The notes under the pieces: model-generated | What the model was told of the DNA's origin: nothing | What the model saw: only the letters and a program-made list of their open reading frames with translations | Database searches by the model: none | Translations under genes and position numbers: made by a program | Part shown: piece after piece, positions 1 to 8,906 of the stretch | Layout: the number at the start of each line of letters is the position of its first letter | How positions within the stretch are numbered: the first letter of the stretch is position 1 | Assembly (NCBI GenBank): GCA_052144935.1 | Contig: JBKQPR010000104.1 | Location: 1-58,881, forward strand | Source: JOPF133 sp052144935 | Lineage (GTDB): Bacteria; Acidobacteriota; Terriglobia; Bryobacterales; Bryobacteraceae | Reading direction: 5' to 3' | Length of the DNA: 58,881 nucleotides

Positions 1-168
1 CTGGACCTGGAATTCCGGACCGGAGCGATCTACCGTTACCTGGGTGTTCCCGCACAGGTCTACAAGGAACTGCTGAGGGCGGAATCCAAGGGGCGGTACT
101 TCAACCAGCACATACGGAATCGCTTCGCCTATGCCAAAATCGATCCCGAGGGTAATCTCCTAAGATGA
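1..168 (+). CDS. KTSC domain protein, 5' end outside window
   Basis: Frame 1 is open from the window edge and ends at TGA 166-168. The 55 visible residues contain FRTGAIYRYLGVP, VYKELLRAESKGRYFN and HIRNRFAY, the pattern of the KTSC domain (Lys-Thr-Ser-Cys family; Y.Y..VP, A.S.G..FN..IR). Such domains are about 60 residues and occur alone or at the end of larger proteins, so the upstream length is unknown. The molecular role of the family is not established. The next 150 bases before the kinase gene hold no gene I can support. Confidence 0.75.
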   Translation: MDLEFRTGAIYRYLGVPAQVYKELLRAESKGRYFNQHIRNRFAYAKIDPEGNLLR

Positions 169-322
169 TGGATGGCTAATTGAAAATGATCCACGGATGC
201 GGCTCACGAAAAAGTACGTGGCATTGGCCCAACTTGCCCCGCGCTCGGCCCATCAGTTCCGGCCGAAAGATGGCCCGGAAGCCCTTTCGAGGGTTAGTTT
301 CGGATTGCTAGAATAGAATACT

Positions 323-2437
323 GTGGGTACTGATAGGCGTAGTGCATTTGGGAATTTTCTCGCAATTTTCCCGCTGGGCGTAGCATTTTGCAGCCTTGCG
401 GCGACGATCATCGGTGCCCACGTCGTGGCGAATCGATATGCAGGTCAGATCCGCGACGGGACCGACGCCGAAGCACGGCACGTTGCGGGACAGCTAAGGG
501 TCGGCCTCAATCAGGCGTTCGATCCTTTGCAGCGGATTGCGGCTTGGTGGCTGCTGGAAGGACGGCCTCTTGCGCCGGAGGATTGGGAAACCGACGCTCA
601 GTTGTTCGTCAGCGCCCGGGCCGGCCTGCAAATGATCGTCTGGTTGGATCTAAAGGGAACGCGTTCTTGGACTTTCCGGCTGGGATCTCCGCCGGACAAG
701 GGCAACGTCGGAGTGCTTGATCCGGCGCTCGCAACCACTGTTGCCGCGGCGCGAAGCCTGCACGAAACCGCCGTGTCCCCGGTGTTCGATTCCGGAGGCA
801 AGCCGCTCGTCTACGCGTGCGTACCGGTTCGCAGCCAAGGGCGGCTGATTGGATACATAGCAGGGCTCTATGACTTCGTGGAGTTGATCCATTCGCGGCT
901 CGAAAATCAACTTTCCGATCGATATGCGATTACGGTGACGGCGAATGGCCACGCGTTTCACGTCCCGGCAGTCCCGAAGGTTGCGGCACCTGCGGGATTC
1001 GAACGCCGAGCGCCCGTCGCCGTGGGCAATGCAATGTGGTCCGTAGCGGTGGCGCCTTCCGCCGCCGGTATCTCCCCTCTGGAGCGATCGGTTGTGCGCT
1101 TCGGCGTGCTCGCTTCCGCGCTTCTCTACGTCTGTGCCGCCTTCGCACGAATCTCCCGCCGCCGCGCCAGGGACTTGCAAGCGATCAACGCGCGCCTGTT
1201 GTTCGAAAACCAGGAGCGCCGCCGAGCGGAAGAAAAGGTTGCGCAACTCAATCGGGATCTCCAGAGGAAACTGGAGGAGTTCCAAACCTTGTTGGAGGTT
1301 CTCCCGGTCGGCATCGCTGTAGCGGAAGACCCTGCGTGCCGCCACATCTGGACGAACCCCGCCCTGGCAGCAATGCTGCACCTGCGCGTCGGTCAGAATA
1401 TTTCGAAATCGGCTCCCGAACCGGAAAGACCGCCTTATAAGCTCCTGCGGAACGGTATCGAGGTCCCGCCGGAAGAACTGCCCATGCAAGTGGCGGCGCG
1501 CACTGGAACTTCTGTCGCAAACCATTACCTCGATATAGTGCGCAACGATGGAACTGTTCTCCACACGCTGTCGTACTCCGCTCCCCTGTTCGACGAGAAG
1601 GGCGAGGTTCGCGGAGTACTCAATGCGTGCGTCGATATCACCGAGCGAACGCTGTTGGAAGACCGGCTTCAGCAAGCGGAGAAACACGAGAGTCTTGCGC
1701 TGATGGCCGGGGGGATCGCGCACGACTTCAACAATCTGCTGACGGTGATCATCGGCAACGCAAGTTCCATCGCCATCGGGATGCCGGAGAGGAGTGGCGC
1801 CACGCGGGCGATTGCCGATCTCCAGGGCGCCGCCACCGGGGCTGCCGAATTGGTGGCGCAATTACTGGCGTTTACCGGGCGCATCTGGTGCGAAGCGAAG
1901 CCCGTCGCTCTTTCGGCCGAGATTGAAAGGATGAAGTCGCACATCCGCCAGATCGTCCCTCCGGCGACTTCGATCCGCTACGATCTGGCGGGCGACTTGC
2001 CGCTCATTAAGGCGAGCACCGTGGAGCTCCGTAAGGTAGTGGAGAATCTCGTTTCAAATGCCGTGGAGGCGCTGGATAAAGACGGGGCCGGAATAATCGA
2101 GATTCGCACGAGCCGATGCGAACTTTCCGCGCGCGACATGCAGGTCTTCTACCCCGACCGGCAGTTGACGCCAGGAGCTTACGTCCGCATCGAGATCACG
2201 GATACCGGCTGTGGCATCCCCGATGAGAACATCCCCCGTGTGTTCGATCCTTTCTTTACCACGAAGTTCCTGGGGCGGGGACTCGGTCTCTCGGCGGTGC
2301 AGGGCATCGTGCGCGCACATGGCGGAGCGGTCCGCCTGGACTCCACGCTCCATCACGGCACCCGGGTGGAACTGATTCTTCCCACCCATGCGGCCGATCC
2401 AGCACCGCACGTCTTCGCTACGACGGTTTCGTCGTGA
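323..2437 (+). CDS. Membrane-bound PAS sensor histidine kinase
   Basis: A 704-residue kinase starting at GTG 323. A membrane segment lies near residues 12-35 and a second near 255-275; the roughly 220 residues between them form an extracytoplasmic sensor of Cache/CHASE-like size. A short coiled coil and one PAS domain (about 325-445) follow, then a dimerisation domain with GGIAHDFNNLLT, in which His467 is the predicted phosphorylated residue. The ATPase domain shows ENLVSNAVEAL, DTGCGIP and GRGLGLSAVQGIVRAHGG. The HDFNNLL form is typical of NtrB-like kinases. The convergent NtrC-type regulator ends 21 bases away and is the natural partner; the ligand is unknown. Confidence 0.93.
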   Translation: MGTDRRSAFGNFLAIFPLGVAFCSLAATIIGAHVVANRYAGQIRDGTDAEARHVAGQLRVGLNQAFDPLQRIAAWWLLEGRPLAPEDWETDAQLFVSARAGLQMIVWLDLKGTRSWTFRLGSPPDKGNVGVLDPALATTVAAARSLHETAVSPVFDSGGKPLVYACVPVRSQGRLIGYIAGLYDFVELIHSRLENQLSDRYAITVTANGHAFHVPAVPKVAAPAGFERRAPVAVGNAMWSVAVAPSAAGISPLERSVVRFGVLASALLYVCAAFARISRRRARDLQAINARLLFENQERRRAEEKVAQLNRDLQRKLEEFQTLLEVLPVGIAVAEDPACRHIWTNPALAAMLHLRVGQNISKSAPEPERPPYKLLRNGIEVPPEELPMQVAARTGTSVANHYLDIVRNDGTVLHTLSYSAPLFDEKGEVRGVLNACVDITERTLLEDRLQQAEKHESLALMAGGIAHDFNNLLTVIIGNASSIAIGMPERSGATRAIADLQGAATGAAELVAQLLAFTGRIWCEAKPVALSAEIERMKSHIRQIVPPATSIRYDLAGDLPLIKASTVELRKVVENLVSNAVEALDKDGAGIIEIRTSRCELSARDMQVFYPDRQLTPGAYVRIEITDTGCGIPDENIPRVFDPFFTTKFLGRGLGLSAVQGIVRAHGGAVRLDSTLHHGTRVELILPTHAADPAPHVFATTVSS

Positions 2438-2458
2438 GTGCGCCGGGCAAACCGGTCC

Positions 2459-3862
2459 TCATCCTGGAGTTGTCGCCTTCATGTCCTCGCGCTGTGCGGC
2501 GATGCGGTTCTGCAGCGTCCGCAGGCTAATCCCCAACATCTCGGCGGCCAGTTTGCGATTGCCGCGCACGTGATCGAGGGTGAGCTTGATGTAAGCCTCC
2601 TCGAGTTTCATGAGCGGCTGGCCAGGCTGCAGCACAGCGGCGCCATGAGGGCCTGGCGACTGTTGGGTGCTCCGGCCGGCTCCGTCACCGAAGGCCGGGG
2701 AAGGGATGTGCGTTAGCCGAATCGAACCCGTGCCGGTCACGATGGCCGCTCGCTCCAGGACATTGCGCAACTCCCGCACATTACCGGGCCAATCGTATCG
2801 ATGAAGAAGATCCAGCACTTCGGCATCCAGTCCGGTGACCCGTGTGCCGTGCTTCTTGTTCAGATTCTGCAGCATGACCTCGGTGATCGGCAGGATATCT
2901 TCTTTATGTTCCCGCAAGGGCGGAATTACGATCTGGAATACGCTCAACCGATAGTAAAGTTCCTCGCGCAAATGCGTTCCGAGCTCCTGGCTGGTCGCGG
3001 CAAGCACCCGAGCGTCTACCGCGATTTCGTGCTTACCGCCAAGCCGTCGCACTCGCAAGTCCTCGAGAACGCGCAGCAGCTTTGGTTGCGTAGACTGCGG
3101 CATTTCGCCGATCTCGTCGAGAAACAAAGTGCCCCCGTGAGCCTGCTCAAAGCAACCCGCCGAGCGCTCCATGGCTCCCGTAAACGCCCCTTTCTCGTGG
3201 CCGAATAACTCGCTCTCAACCAGAGTCTCGGGTAAGGCGGCGGCATTGATCGCGACGAAGGGCCCATCGCCGCGGGGGCTGCATTTATGGATCTCCCGCG
3301 CAACCAACTCCTTCCCAGTGCCACTTTCGCCACAGATTAATACGGGCGCCGAAGTGGGGGCCACCTGTCTGATGAGCGAGAAGATCTGCTGCATCGCCGG
3401 GGAGGTTCCAACCATGTTTCCAAATACGCCACGAAGGCTCAGCTCGCGCTTAAGTTCGTCGGTTTTCTGGAGACTTCTCTTGTACCGGATGGCGCGGTCG
3501 AGAAGAATCTTGAAGGCACGCGGTTCCACCGGCTTCTCCAGAAACCAGAATGCCTTGAGGTCATGAACGGCGGATAACGCCTTTTCCATACTGCCGAAGC
3601 CAGTGAGGGCGATCGCCGGCGTGAGGTCGCCACGTTCCTTCAGATGCCGGAGCAGCTCAAAGCCGTCCATGCGCGGCATAACCAAATCGGCAACGATGAC
3701 GTCTGCGCTGAAGGCGGTGAGTCGTTCCAGAGCTTCCCGCCCGTCGCCCGCGACCTGCGTGTCAAAGGCACAGTCGGACAGCATGGCAGCCATGGCGGTA
3801 CGCTGGCGCTCATCATCGTCGACGATGAGGATCCGGCCTGAGACCGCTGACAGTAGGGACAT
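2459..3862 (-). CDS. NtrC-family sigma-54 response regulator
   Basis: A 467-residue regulator. The ATG at 3862 is chosen because the receiver domain begins a few residues later (GRILIVDDDERQR); longer in-frame starts add a non-homologous leader. The receiver has Asp59 in VADLVMPRMDG as phosphoacceptor. The AAA+ domain shows Walker A GESGTGKE, the sigma-54 contact loop GAFTGA and Walker B LFLDEIGEMP. A Fis-type helix-turn-helix ends the protein (NRKLAAEMLGISLRTLQNRI). It should activate sigma-54 promoters when phosphorylated, probably by the kinase encoded convergently. Target promoters were not identified here. Confidence 0.94.
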   Translation of the reverse strand: MSLLSAVSGRILIVDDDERQRTAMAAMLSDCAFDTQVAGDGREALERLTAFSADVIVADLVMPRMDGFELLRHLKERGDLTPAIALTGFGSMEKALSAVHDLKAFWFLEKPVEPRAFKILLDRAIRYKRSLQKTDELKRELSLRGVFGNMVGTSPAMQQIFSLIRQVAPTSAPVLICGESGTGKELVAREIHKCSPRGDGPFVAINAAALPETLVESELFGHEKGAFTGAMERSAGCFEQAHGGTLFLDEIGEMPQSTQPKLLRVLEDLRVRRLGGKHEIAVDARVLAATSQELGTHLREELYYRLSVFQIVIPPLREHKEDILPITEVMLQNLNKKHGTRVTGLDAEVLDLLHRYDWPGNVRELRNVLERAAIVTGTGSIRLTHIPSPAFGDGAGRSTQQSPGPHGAAVLQPGQPLMKLEEAYIKLTLDHVRGNRKLAAEMLGISLRTLQNRIAAQREDMKATTPG

Positions 3863-4551
3863 CGCTTCTATTCTAGCCTGAATTTTCGCGGCACGGCGCT
3901 GTAGAATTGTCCAATACAAGATGATCATGAAACTGGGCTTGATTCCAATACGAGATGATCATGAAAATGGGATGAACGGGGCGGGTGTTCTGTGGCTGAA
4001 TGCAGATACGCCTGCAGAACAGCGAAGTATTGACAGTGGAGCAGATCAACGACTTCTTTCGGCGCACGATCTTCCGTTTGACATCCGGCTAGAACTCGCA
4101 ATCGAGATTGCCGGCGGAATCGAACCCATCCGGAGGGTTCCCTGCAAGCGCGCCCAGGCTCACGGTATTCAGGCGGTCCGGATACCACTGGTTCGAAAGG
4201 AAGGGCGGCGCCGTACGCGCTACCCAGACGCCAGGTGGACAGTGTCTCGCCGCCGCGGTCGGTGCGCGTCGATATGGTTCAGCAGAACGCATGGGCCGAT
4301 CTGCGCCGGAACCCGGTGCGGAGGGATCGAAAATATCGCGGGTTCTGGTGAAGGGTCGAATCCAGGCCAAAGGCAAGAACTCATGGATCGAGGAGCCGCC
4401 GACGCTAAGAGGCGAACCGCTTACCGTAGGCGCCAGCGCCCTGTCCCCACTCTCTCGGAGTGTCAAGTCCCTGCCGTGCCGGCCACCGGAACCGAACACA
4501 GCAGGACCGCGCTACGTATTGTCACTGGGACGCCACGTGAACCGCATTAAT
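3863..4551. other. Gene-free stretch, possible mobile-element scar
   Basis: About 690 bases between the regulator and a small membrane protein. Open frames exist on both strands, but none has a recognisable domain, a good ribosome site or consistent codon use. The left end holds an imperfect 27-base direct repeat. I see no conserved coding sequence, although a decayed element could look like this. Confidence 0.5.
3911..3971. repeat. Pair of 27-base direct repeats with palindromic core
   Basis: Copies at 3911-3937 and 3945-3971 match at 25 of 27 positions and are offset by 34 bases. Each starts CCAATAC and contains the palindrome ATGATCAT followed by GAAA. They lie upstream of the divergently oriented NtrC-type gene, so they could be regulator binding sites or the edge of a lost mobile element. 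Confidence 0.6.
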
Positions 4552-4743
4552 TCAGTTCACAAACTTGTAATTGGTTACGCGTCCCCACAATCCGACGGCC
4601 TGCAAGACCCAAATTGCGACCGCAATCACGACCACAATATTCAGGATCGACTTGATGCTGCCGGCCATGGGGATGAAGTTATTGATAAGCCACAACGCGA
4701 CGCCTACCACGATCAACGCGATAACGATGTTTACTAACGGCAT
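4552..4743 (-). CDS. Thivi_2564-family small membrane protein
   Basis: A 63-residue protein with two hydrophobic helices. The N-terminal PLVNIVIALIVVGVALWLIN, then FIPMAGSIKSILNIVVVIAV, match the Thivi_2564 family of small inner-membrane proteins. A clear ribosome site (AGGAGAA) lies a few bases before the ATG. The family function is unknown; members usually sit near other small stress-related membrane proteins, as here with the lmo0937-like gene upstream. Confidence 0.85.
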   Translation of the reverse strand: MPLVNIVIALIVVGVALWLINNFIPMAGSIKSILNIVVVIAVAIWVLQAVGLWGRVTNYKFVN

Positions 4744-4831
4744 TTTCTTATTCTCCTAAATACACTTCAGTAGTACTCTACTGCCCAGTTGCGGGCAGCT
4801 TGAGTTTTGTTTCACTGGGGCGGCCGGTGTA

Positions 4832-4984
4832 CTATCCAAAGATCCGGCGTCCGGAAATCAGGCGGAATACCAGGACTATCAAACCCACGACCAACAGGAT
4901 GTGAATCAGCCCGCCTGCGGTGTAGGAGGTGGCCATTCCCAACGCCCACAAAACCAGCAGAACTACACAGATTGTCCAAAGCAT
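4832..4984 (-). CDS. lmo0937-family small membrane protein
   Basis: A 50-residue protein read from ATG 4984 to TAG 4832, preceded by GAAGGAGCAAATAG (strong ribosome site). It begins MLWTICVVLLVLWALGMATS, continues YTAGGLIHILLVVGLIVLVFRL and ends with a basic tail, SGRRIFG. This two-helix pattern matches the lmo0937 family of tiny membrane proteins. Function is unknown. It is transcribed toward the Thivi_2564-type gene about 90 bases downstream and may share its transcript. Confidence 0.85.
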   Translation of the reverse strand: MLWTICVVLLVLWALGMATSYTAGGLIHILLVVGLIVLVFRLISGRRIFG

Positions 4985-5277
4985 CTATTTGCTCCTTCGC
5001 GATCGATTAAGTGCAAGCGCGGGTCCAAATGGGCAAATTCAGCTAAATGGGGACTTCAGGCCGGGTGGCGGCTGCGTACCAGGAGTTCCAACAGCGCAAA
5101 GTGCAGAATCTGCACTGAAGCCGGCAGTTGCTGCCGGTCAAACTGCCGGCAGCAGCGAGTTGTCCGCAAGAAACTCCACTGCGCGCCAAAATTGTTCGGA
5201 CGCAAGATCCGAGGAACTCGGCACTGGCTGTGCCAACAGGCCAGCGGTGGCCCAATACCCCTGCGCGCGTGGGGAGT

Positions 5278-6162
5278 CAATCCGACCATTCGGTATCCAT
5301 AGGCGGTGCGCCGTGGCGGCGAGCACCTGCTCATTACAGCTCATTACCAAGGGCGAGGCGGAAAGCGTCTTGGCCATCTGCGTGACCGTCATGATTGACG
5401 GGGATCCTCAACCGGTTCGATGAAAGCCGACGAGCCTACTATGGTAGGGCGGCGGAGACCTTCAAGAAGTTGAGCGTCGACGGATTCCGCGTCCTCGGAG
5501 TGGCATTCCGGAAGGTAGAGCATCAGGACACTTATCGCGCTGGCGGCCGAGCAGGAGATGACGCTGGCCGGGTTTGCGGCATTCCTCGACCCGCCAAAGG
5601 AAGGGATTCCGGCGGTTCTCGAAGCGCTGAAAAAGAACGGCGTTTCGGTGGTCATATGACGGGCGACAATGAGTACGTGACGCAGAAGGCAGCCCATGAT
5701 GTCGGACGGACTGCCGGCCGCATGGTTACCGGCAGCCAGGTGGACACGACGGACGATGCAGCCCTGGCTTACCAGGCGGAGCACGGCGCCATCTTCGCCC
5801 GTGCGTCGCCGGAATAAAAGAACCGCGTCATCCTCGGTCTGAAGGCCCGCAGGCGCGTGGCCGGATACATCGGCGACGGCGTCAGCGATGCTCCGTCACT
5901 GCACACCGGGTGTCGGCATTTCCGTGATGAATGGCGCGGACGTGGCCTAAGGATGCCGCGAAAATCACCCGGCTGGGGAAAGATCTGGCGGTCTTGAACG
6001 AGGGGGTAGTCGAGGGAGGACGGCGCCACGGCATAGCTTTTCCGTTGGGTTTATCCTCTTACCGCTATCGTTGCTGGCCGGATCTCGCTGCTCACCCTGA
6101 CTTACCTGGTTTTGGTGCAAGCCGTCGAGACCTGGTTCTATCGCCGGCATGCGTCGCTTTGA
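5278..6162 (+). pseudogene. Decayed MgtA-type P-type ATPase
   Basis: Pieces of one magnesium-type P-type ATPase lie in order but in different frames. LITKGEAESVLAIC at about 5338-5382 is the nucleotide-binding loop; LSVDGFRVLGVAFRKVE follows. FAAFLDPPKEGIPAVLEAL runs into a stop at about 5658; TGDNEYVTQKAAHDVG, AIFARASPE and GYIGDGVSDAPSLH are the P domain and hinge. NGADVA, ITRLGKDLAVLNEGVVEG and the C-terminal VETWFYRRHASL complete it. The N-terminal membrane and phosphorylation regions are absent, and most of the last transmembrane section is deleted. At least four frame changes exclude a working pump. Confidence 0.88.
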
Positions 6163-6301
6163 TTTGATAGAACGGTAGCGTGCGTGCTCTAACATTTCTA
6201 ACGCTACTTGCGCGCGCGACCACAAGGCCCTGAACGCCGCGTGGACGCTGGCGCCCGCCAAGAGCGATTTTGCCGGCCGGCCCATCGTTCAAACCGGCAC
6301 A

Positions 6302-6631
6302 GTGACAATCGCCGATCGGGAGGGCATCATCATCGTCTCTCGCAGTTTCGTGTATGAAGGCGCCACCGAGACCTTCTTTTACGGCGACATCACCGACAGT
6401 GAGCACAACGCCACGATTCGCACCGGCAAAGACCTCAAGAGCAAGACGAAGTGGGATCACGACGTCCTGAATGTGACCACCACGCAATCCGGCGCGATTA
6501 CTCTCGAAAGCTACACTCTTGCCGCGGATGGCAGCCTGCCGCGGATGGCAGCCTGCCGCGGTGGCAGCCTGATGGTCAGCGTCATCAGGCCGAATCCCAA
6601 GCCGATCACCGTCGTCTTCCAGCACCAATAG
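6302..6631 (+). CDS. Lipocalin-like secreted hypothetical protein, 5' truncated
   Basis: The open frame resembles acidobacterial secreted proteins of the pattern 'LNGTWTLNPAKSDF..G..V..GTVTI...'. Here LNAAWTLAPAKSDFAG is encoded at about 6230-6277, before the first usable start codon (GTG 6302), and the frame is closed by a stop at 6176-6178. The normal start and signal peptide are therefore missing. The rest (SRSFVYEGATETFFYGDI, KTKWDHDVLNVTTTQSGAI, PNPKPITVVFQHQ) looks intact apart from an 11-codon insertion made by a short tandem repeat. It abuts the broken ATPase and is probably a remnant. Confidence 0.6.
   Translation: MTIADREGIIIVSRSFVYEGATETFFYGDITDSEHNATIRTGKDLKSKTKWDHDVLNVTTTQSGAITLESYTLAADGSLPRMAACRGGSLMVSVIRPNPKPITVVFQHQ
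6521..6570 (+). repeat. Triplicated 17/17/16-base tandem repeat inside a CDS
   Basis: The unit GCCGCGGATGGCAGCCT occurs at 6521-6537 and 6538-6554; a third copy at 6555-6570 lacks one A. The two extra copies total 33 bases, so they insert 11 codons (PRMAACRGGSL-like) without changing the frame of the lipocalin-like gene. A slippage expansion is the simplest origin. Confidence 0.9.
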
Positions 6632-6773
6632 AGCAAATGCCCGGAGGCGAAGAGTGTCCAGCCCACCATCACAAACGGCCGGCAGTCCGTGCCGGATGAC
6701 GGTGTTGGCATCACGCGTGCACGGTTTGTGAAAGTAACTGCGCGGCAAATCGGAATTCAGAAAGGAAAACGAC

Positions 6774-8891
6774 ATGGCAAATGGACCGGCGATGGTGGCC
6801 TTCACTGAGGATGCCGCTGGCACGGTGGATGTCATCACCGAGGTCCGCCGCGAAGAGGCTCTCCTTAAAACAGGGGCTTTGCAGAACGCGATTTTCAACA
6901 GCGCCAACTTCTCGAGCATCGCCACCGACGAAAAAGGCGTCATTCAAATATTCAATGTCGGCGCCGAGCGCATGCTGGGCTACGCGGCCACCGACGTGGT
7001 GAACAAAATCACCCCGGCCGATATCTCCGATCCGCTGGAATTGATTGCCCGGGCGAAGGCCTTGAGCGCGGAGCTCGCAACCACGATTACGCCTGGCTTC
7101 CAGGCCCTGGTCTTCAAGGCCAAGCGCGGGATCGAAGACATCTACGAATTGACCTACATCCGCAAGGACGGCAGCCGCTTTCCGGCCATCGTGTCGGTCA
7201 CGGCGCTGCGCGACGATCAAGGCGCAATCATCGGCTACCTGTTGATCGGCACCGACAATTCCGCGCGCAAGCAGGTGGAAGCGGAGCAGATGAAGCTCGA
7301 CCAGCGCCTGCGCGACCAGCAGTTCTACACGCGCTCTCTAATCGAGTCCAACATCGACGCGCTGATGACCACCGATCCGGCCGGCATCATCACCGACGTC
7401 AACAAACAGATGGAGGCGCTCACCGGCTCGACGCGCGACGAGCTGATCGGCGCGCCGTTCAAGAACTACTTCACCGATCCGGAGCGGGCCGAGGCGGCCA
7501 TCAAGCTGGTGCTCCGCGAGAAGAAGGTCACCAACTACGAGCTCACCGCTTGCGCCCGGGATGGCAAGACCACCGTGGTCTCCTACAACGCAACCACCTT
7601 CTACGACCGCGACCGGAAGCTGCAAGGCGTGTTCGCCGCCGCGCGCGACGTCACCGAGCGCAAACTTCTCGACCAGGCGCTTGAAGAGCAGAACGTCGAG
7701 TTGAAGAGAGCCAGGGCCGCGGCGGAAAAGGCCAACCTCGCGAAATCGAATTTCCTTTCCAGCATGAGCCATGAGCTTCGCTCGCCGCTCAATGCCATCC
7801 TCGGCTTCGCCCAACTCATCAATTCCGATTCCCCTCCTCCCACGCCCTCCCAGACGGCCAGCATCGATCAGATTCTCCACGCGGGATGGTATCTGCTGGA
7901 GTTGATCAACGAAATTCTCGATCTGGCGCAGATCGAGTCCGGAAAGCTGGCGCTGTCTCGGGAACCGACGTCGCTGGCCGAAGTGATGTTGGAGTGCCAA
8001 GCCATGATCGAGCCGCAGGGGAAAAAACGCGGCATCGCAATGACCTTTCCCCGGTTCGACGTCCCTTGCTTTGTGAATGCCGATCGGACCCGGTTGAAGC
8101 AGATTCTCATCAACCTTCTTTCCAACGCGATCAAGTACAACCAGGCGAACGGAACGGTGGTCGTGGACGCGGTCTGCACCACCAGCACCCCGGGGCGCAT
8201 TCGCGTTAGCGTCACGGACACCGGCGCGGGCTTGCCTCCGGACATGCTGATGCAGCTTTTTCAGCCTTTCAACCGTCTCGGACGAGAGACCAGCGCTGAG
8301 GAAGGCACGGGCATCGGTCTGGTGATGAGCAAGCGGCTGGTGGAACTGATGGGAGGCGAGATTGGCGTCGAGAGCACGGTCGGGTTCGGCAGCGTGTTCT
8401 GGTTTGAGCTGAACGCGGCGGCGGCGCCAAAACTTGCAGTCGAGATACCCGAAGCCGCGGCAACTCCGCAAGATCGGGTTCAGCGAGGCGCGCCGCTGCG
8501 CACGCTGCTCTATGTAGAGGACAACCCGGCTAACCTGATGTTGATCGAGCAGCTCATCGGGCGCCGCCCGGATATGCGCCTGCTGAGTGCGAGAGACGGA
8601 GATTCGGGTATCCAGCTTGCGCGCGCCCACCAGCCGGAGGTGATCCTGATGGACATCAATCTGCCTGGTATTAGCGGCATCGAAGCCCTGGAAATCCTTC
8701 GCCAGGACCCGGCAACGGCGCACATTCCCGTGGTTGCCCTGAGTGCCAATGCCATGCCACGCGACATCGAGAAGGGCATGCAGGCAGGCTTCTTCCGGTA
8801 TCTCACCAAGCCGATCAAGGTCAACGAGTTCATGCAAACGCTGGACGTAGCGCTGGAATTCGCCCGGCAGGAGGCCGTTTGTGCCAAATGA
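6774..8891 (+). CDS. Soluble hybrid histidine kinase (PAS-PAS-HK-REC)
   Basis: A 705-residue cytoplasmic kinase without membrane helices. Two PAS domains (about 35-170 and 180-300) precede the HisKA domain with SSMSHELRSPLNAILGFA (His333). The ATPase domain has NLLSNAIKYN, DTGAGLP and GTGIGLVMSKRLVELMGG. A C-terminal receiver (about 580-695) begins LLYVEDNPANLMLIE and has Asp627 in ILMDINLPGISG. The ATG at 6774 follows AAAGGA. The gene ends 15 bases before the REC-PP2C gene, so the pair is probably one transcript: the kinase senses a cytoplasmic signal and the phosphatase is a plausible output. Confidence 0.95.
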   Translation: MANGPAMVAFTEDAAGTVDVITEVRREEALLKTGALQNAIFNSANFSSIATDEKGVIQIFNVGAERMLGYAATDVVNKITPADISDPLELIARAKALSAELATTITPGFQALVFKAKRGIEDIYELTYIRKDGSRFPAIVSVTALRDDQGAIIGYLLIGTDNSARKQVEAEQMKLDQRLRDQQFYTRSLIESNIDALMTTDPAGIITDVNKQMEALTGSTRDELIGAPFKNYFTDPERAEAAIKLVLREKKVTNYELTACARDGKTTVVSYNATTFYDRDRKLQGVFAAARDVTERKLLDQALEEQNVELKRARAAAEKANLAKSNFLSSMSHELRSPLNAILGFAQLINSDSPPPTPSQTASIDQILHAGWYLLELINEILDLAQIESGKLALSREPTSLAEVMLECQAMIEPQGKKRGIAMTFPRFDVPCFVNADRTRLKQILINLLSNAIKYNQANGTVVVDAVCTTSTPGRIRVSVTDTGAGLPPDMLMQLFQPFNRLGRETSAEEGTGIGLVMSKRLVELMGGEIGVESTVGFGSVFWFELNAAAAPKLAVEIPEAAATPQDRVQRGAPLRTLLYVEDNPANLMLIEQLIGRRPDMRLLSARDGDSGIQLARAHQPEVILMDINLPGISGIEALEILRQDPATAHIPVVALSANAMPRDIEKGMQAGFFRYLTKPIKVNEFMQTLDVALEFARQEAVCAK

Positions 8892-8906
8892 ACCGGAACG
8901 GAGCCG

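Noticed and set aside
3921..4550. Candidate genes on both strands after the direct repeats
   Set aside because: No domain, signal, ribosome site or recognisable composition; kept only as a gene-free stretch.
7338..8837. 499-codon open frame antisense to the hybrid kinase
   Set aside because: The sense strand shows full PAS, HisKA, ATPase and receiver domains; the antisense product is Arg/Gly/His-rich without homology.
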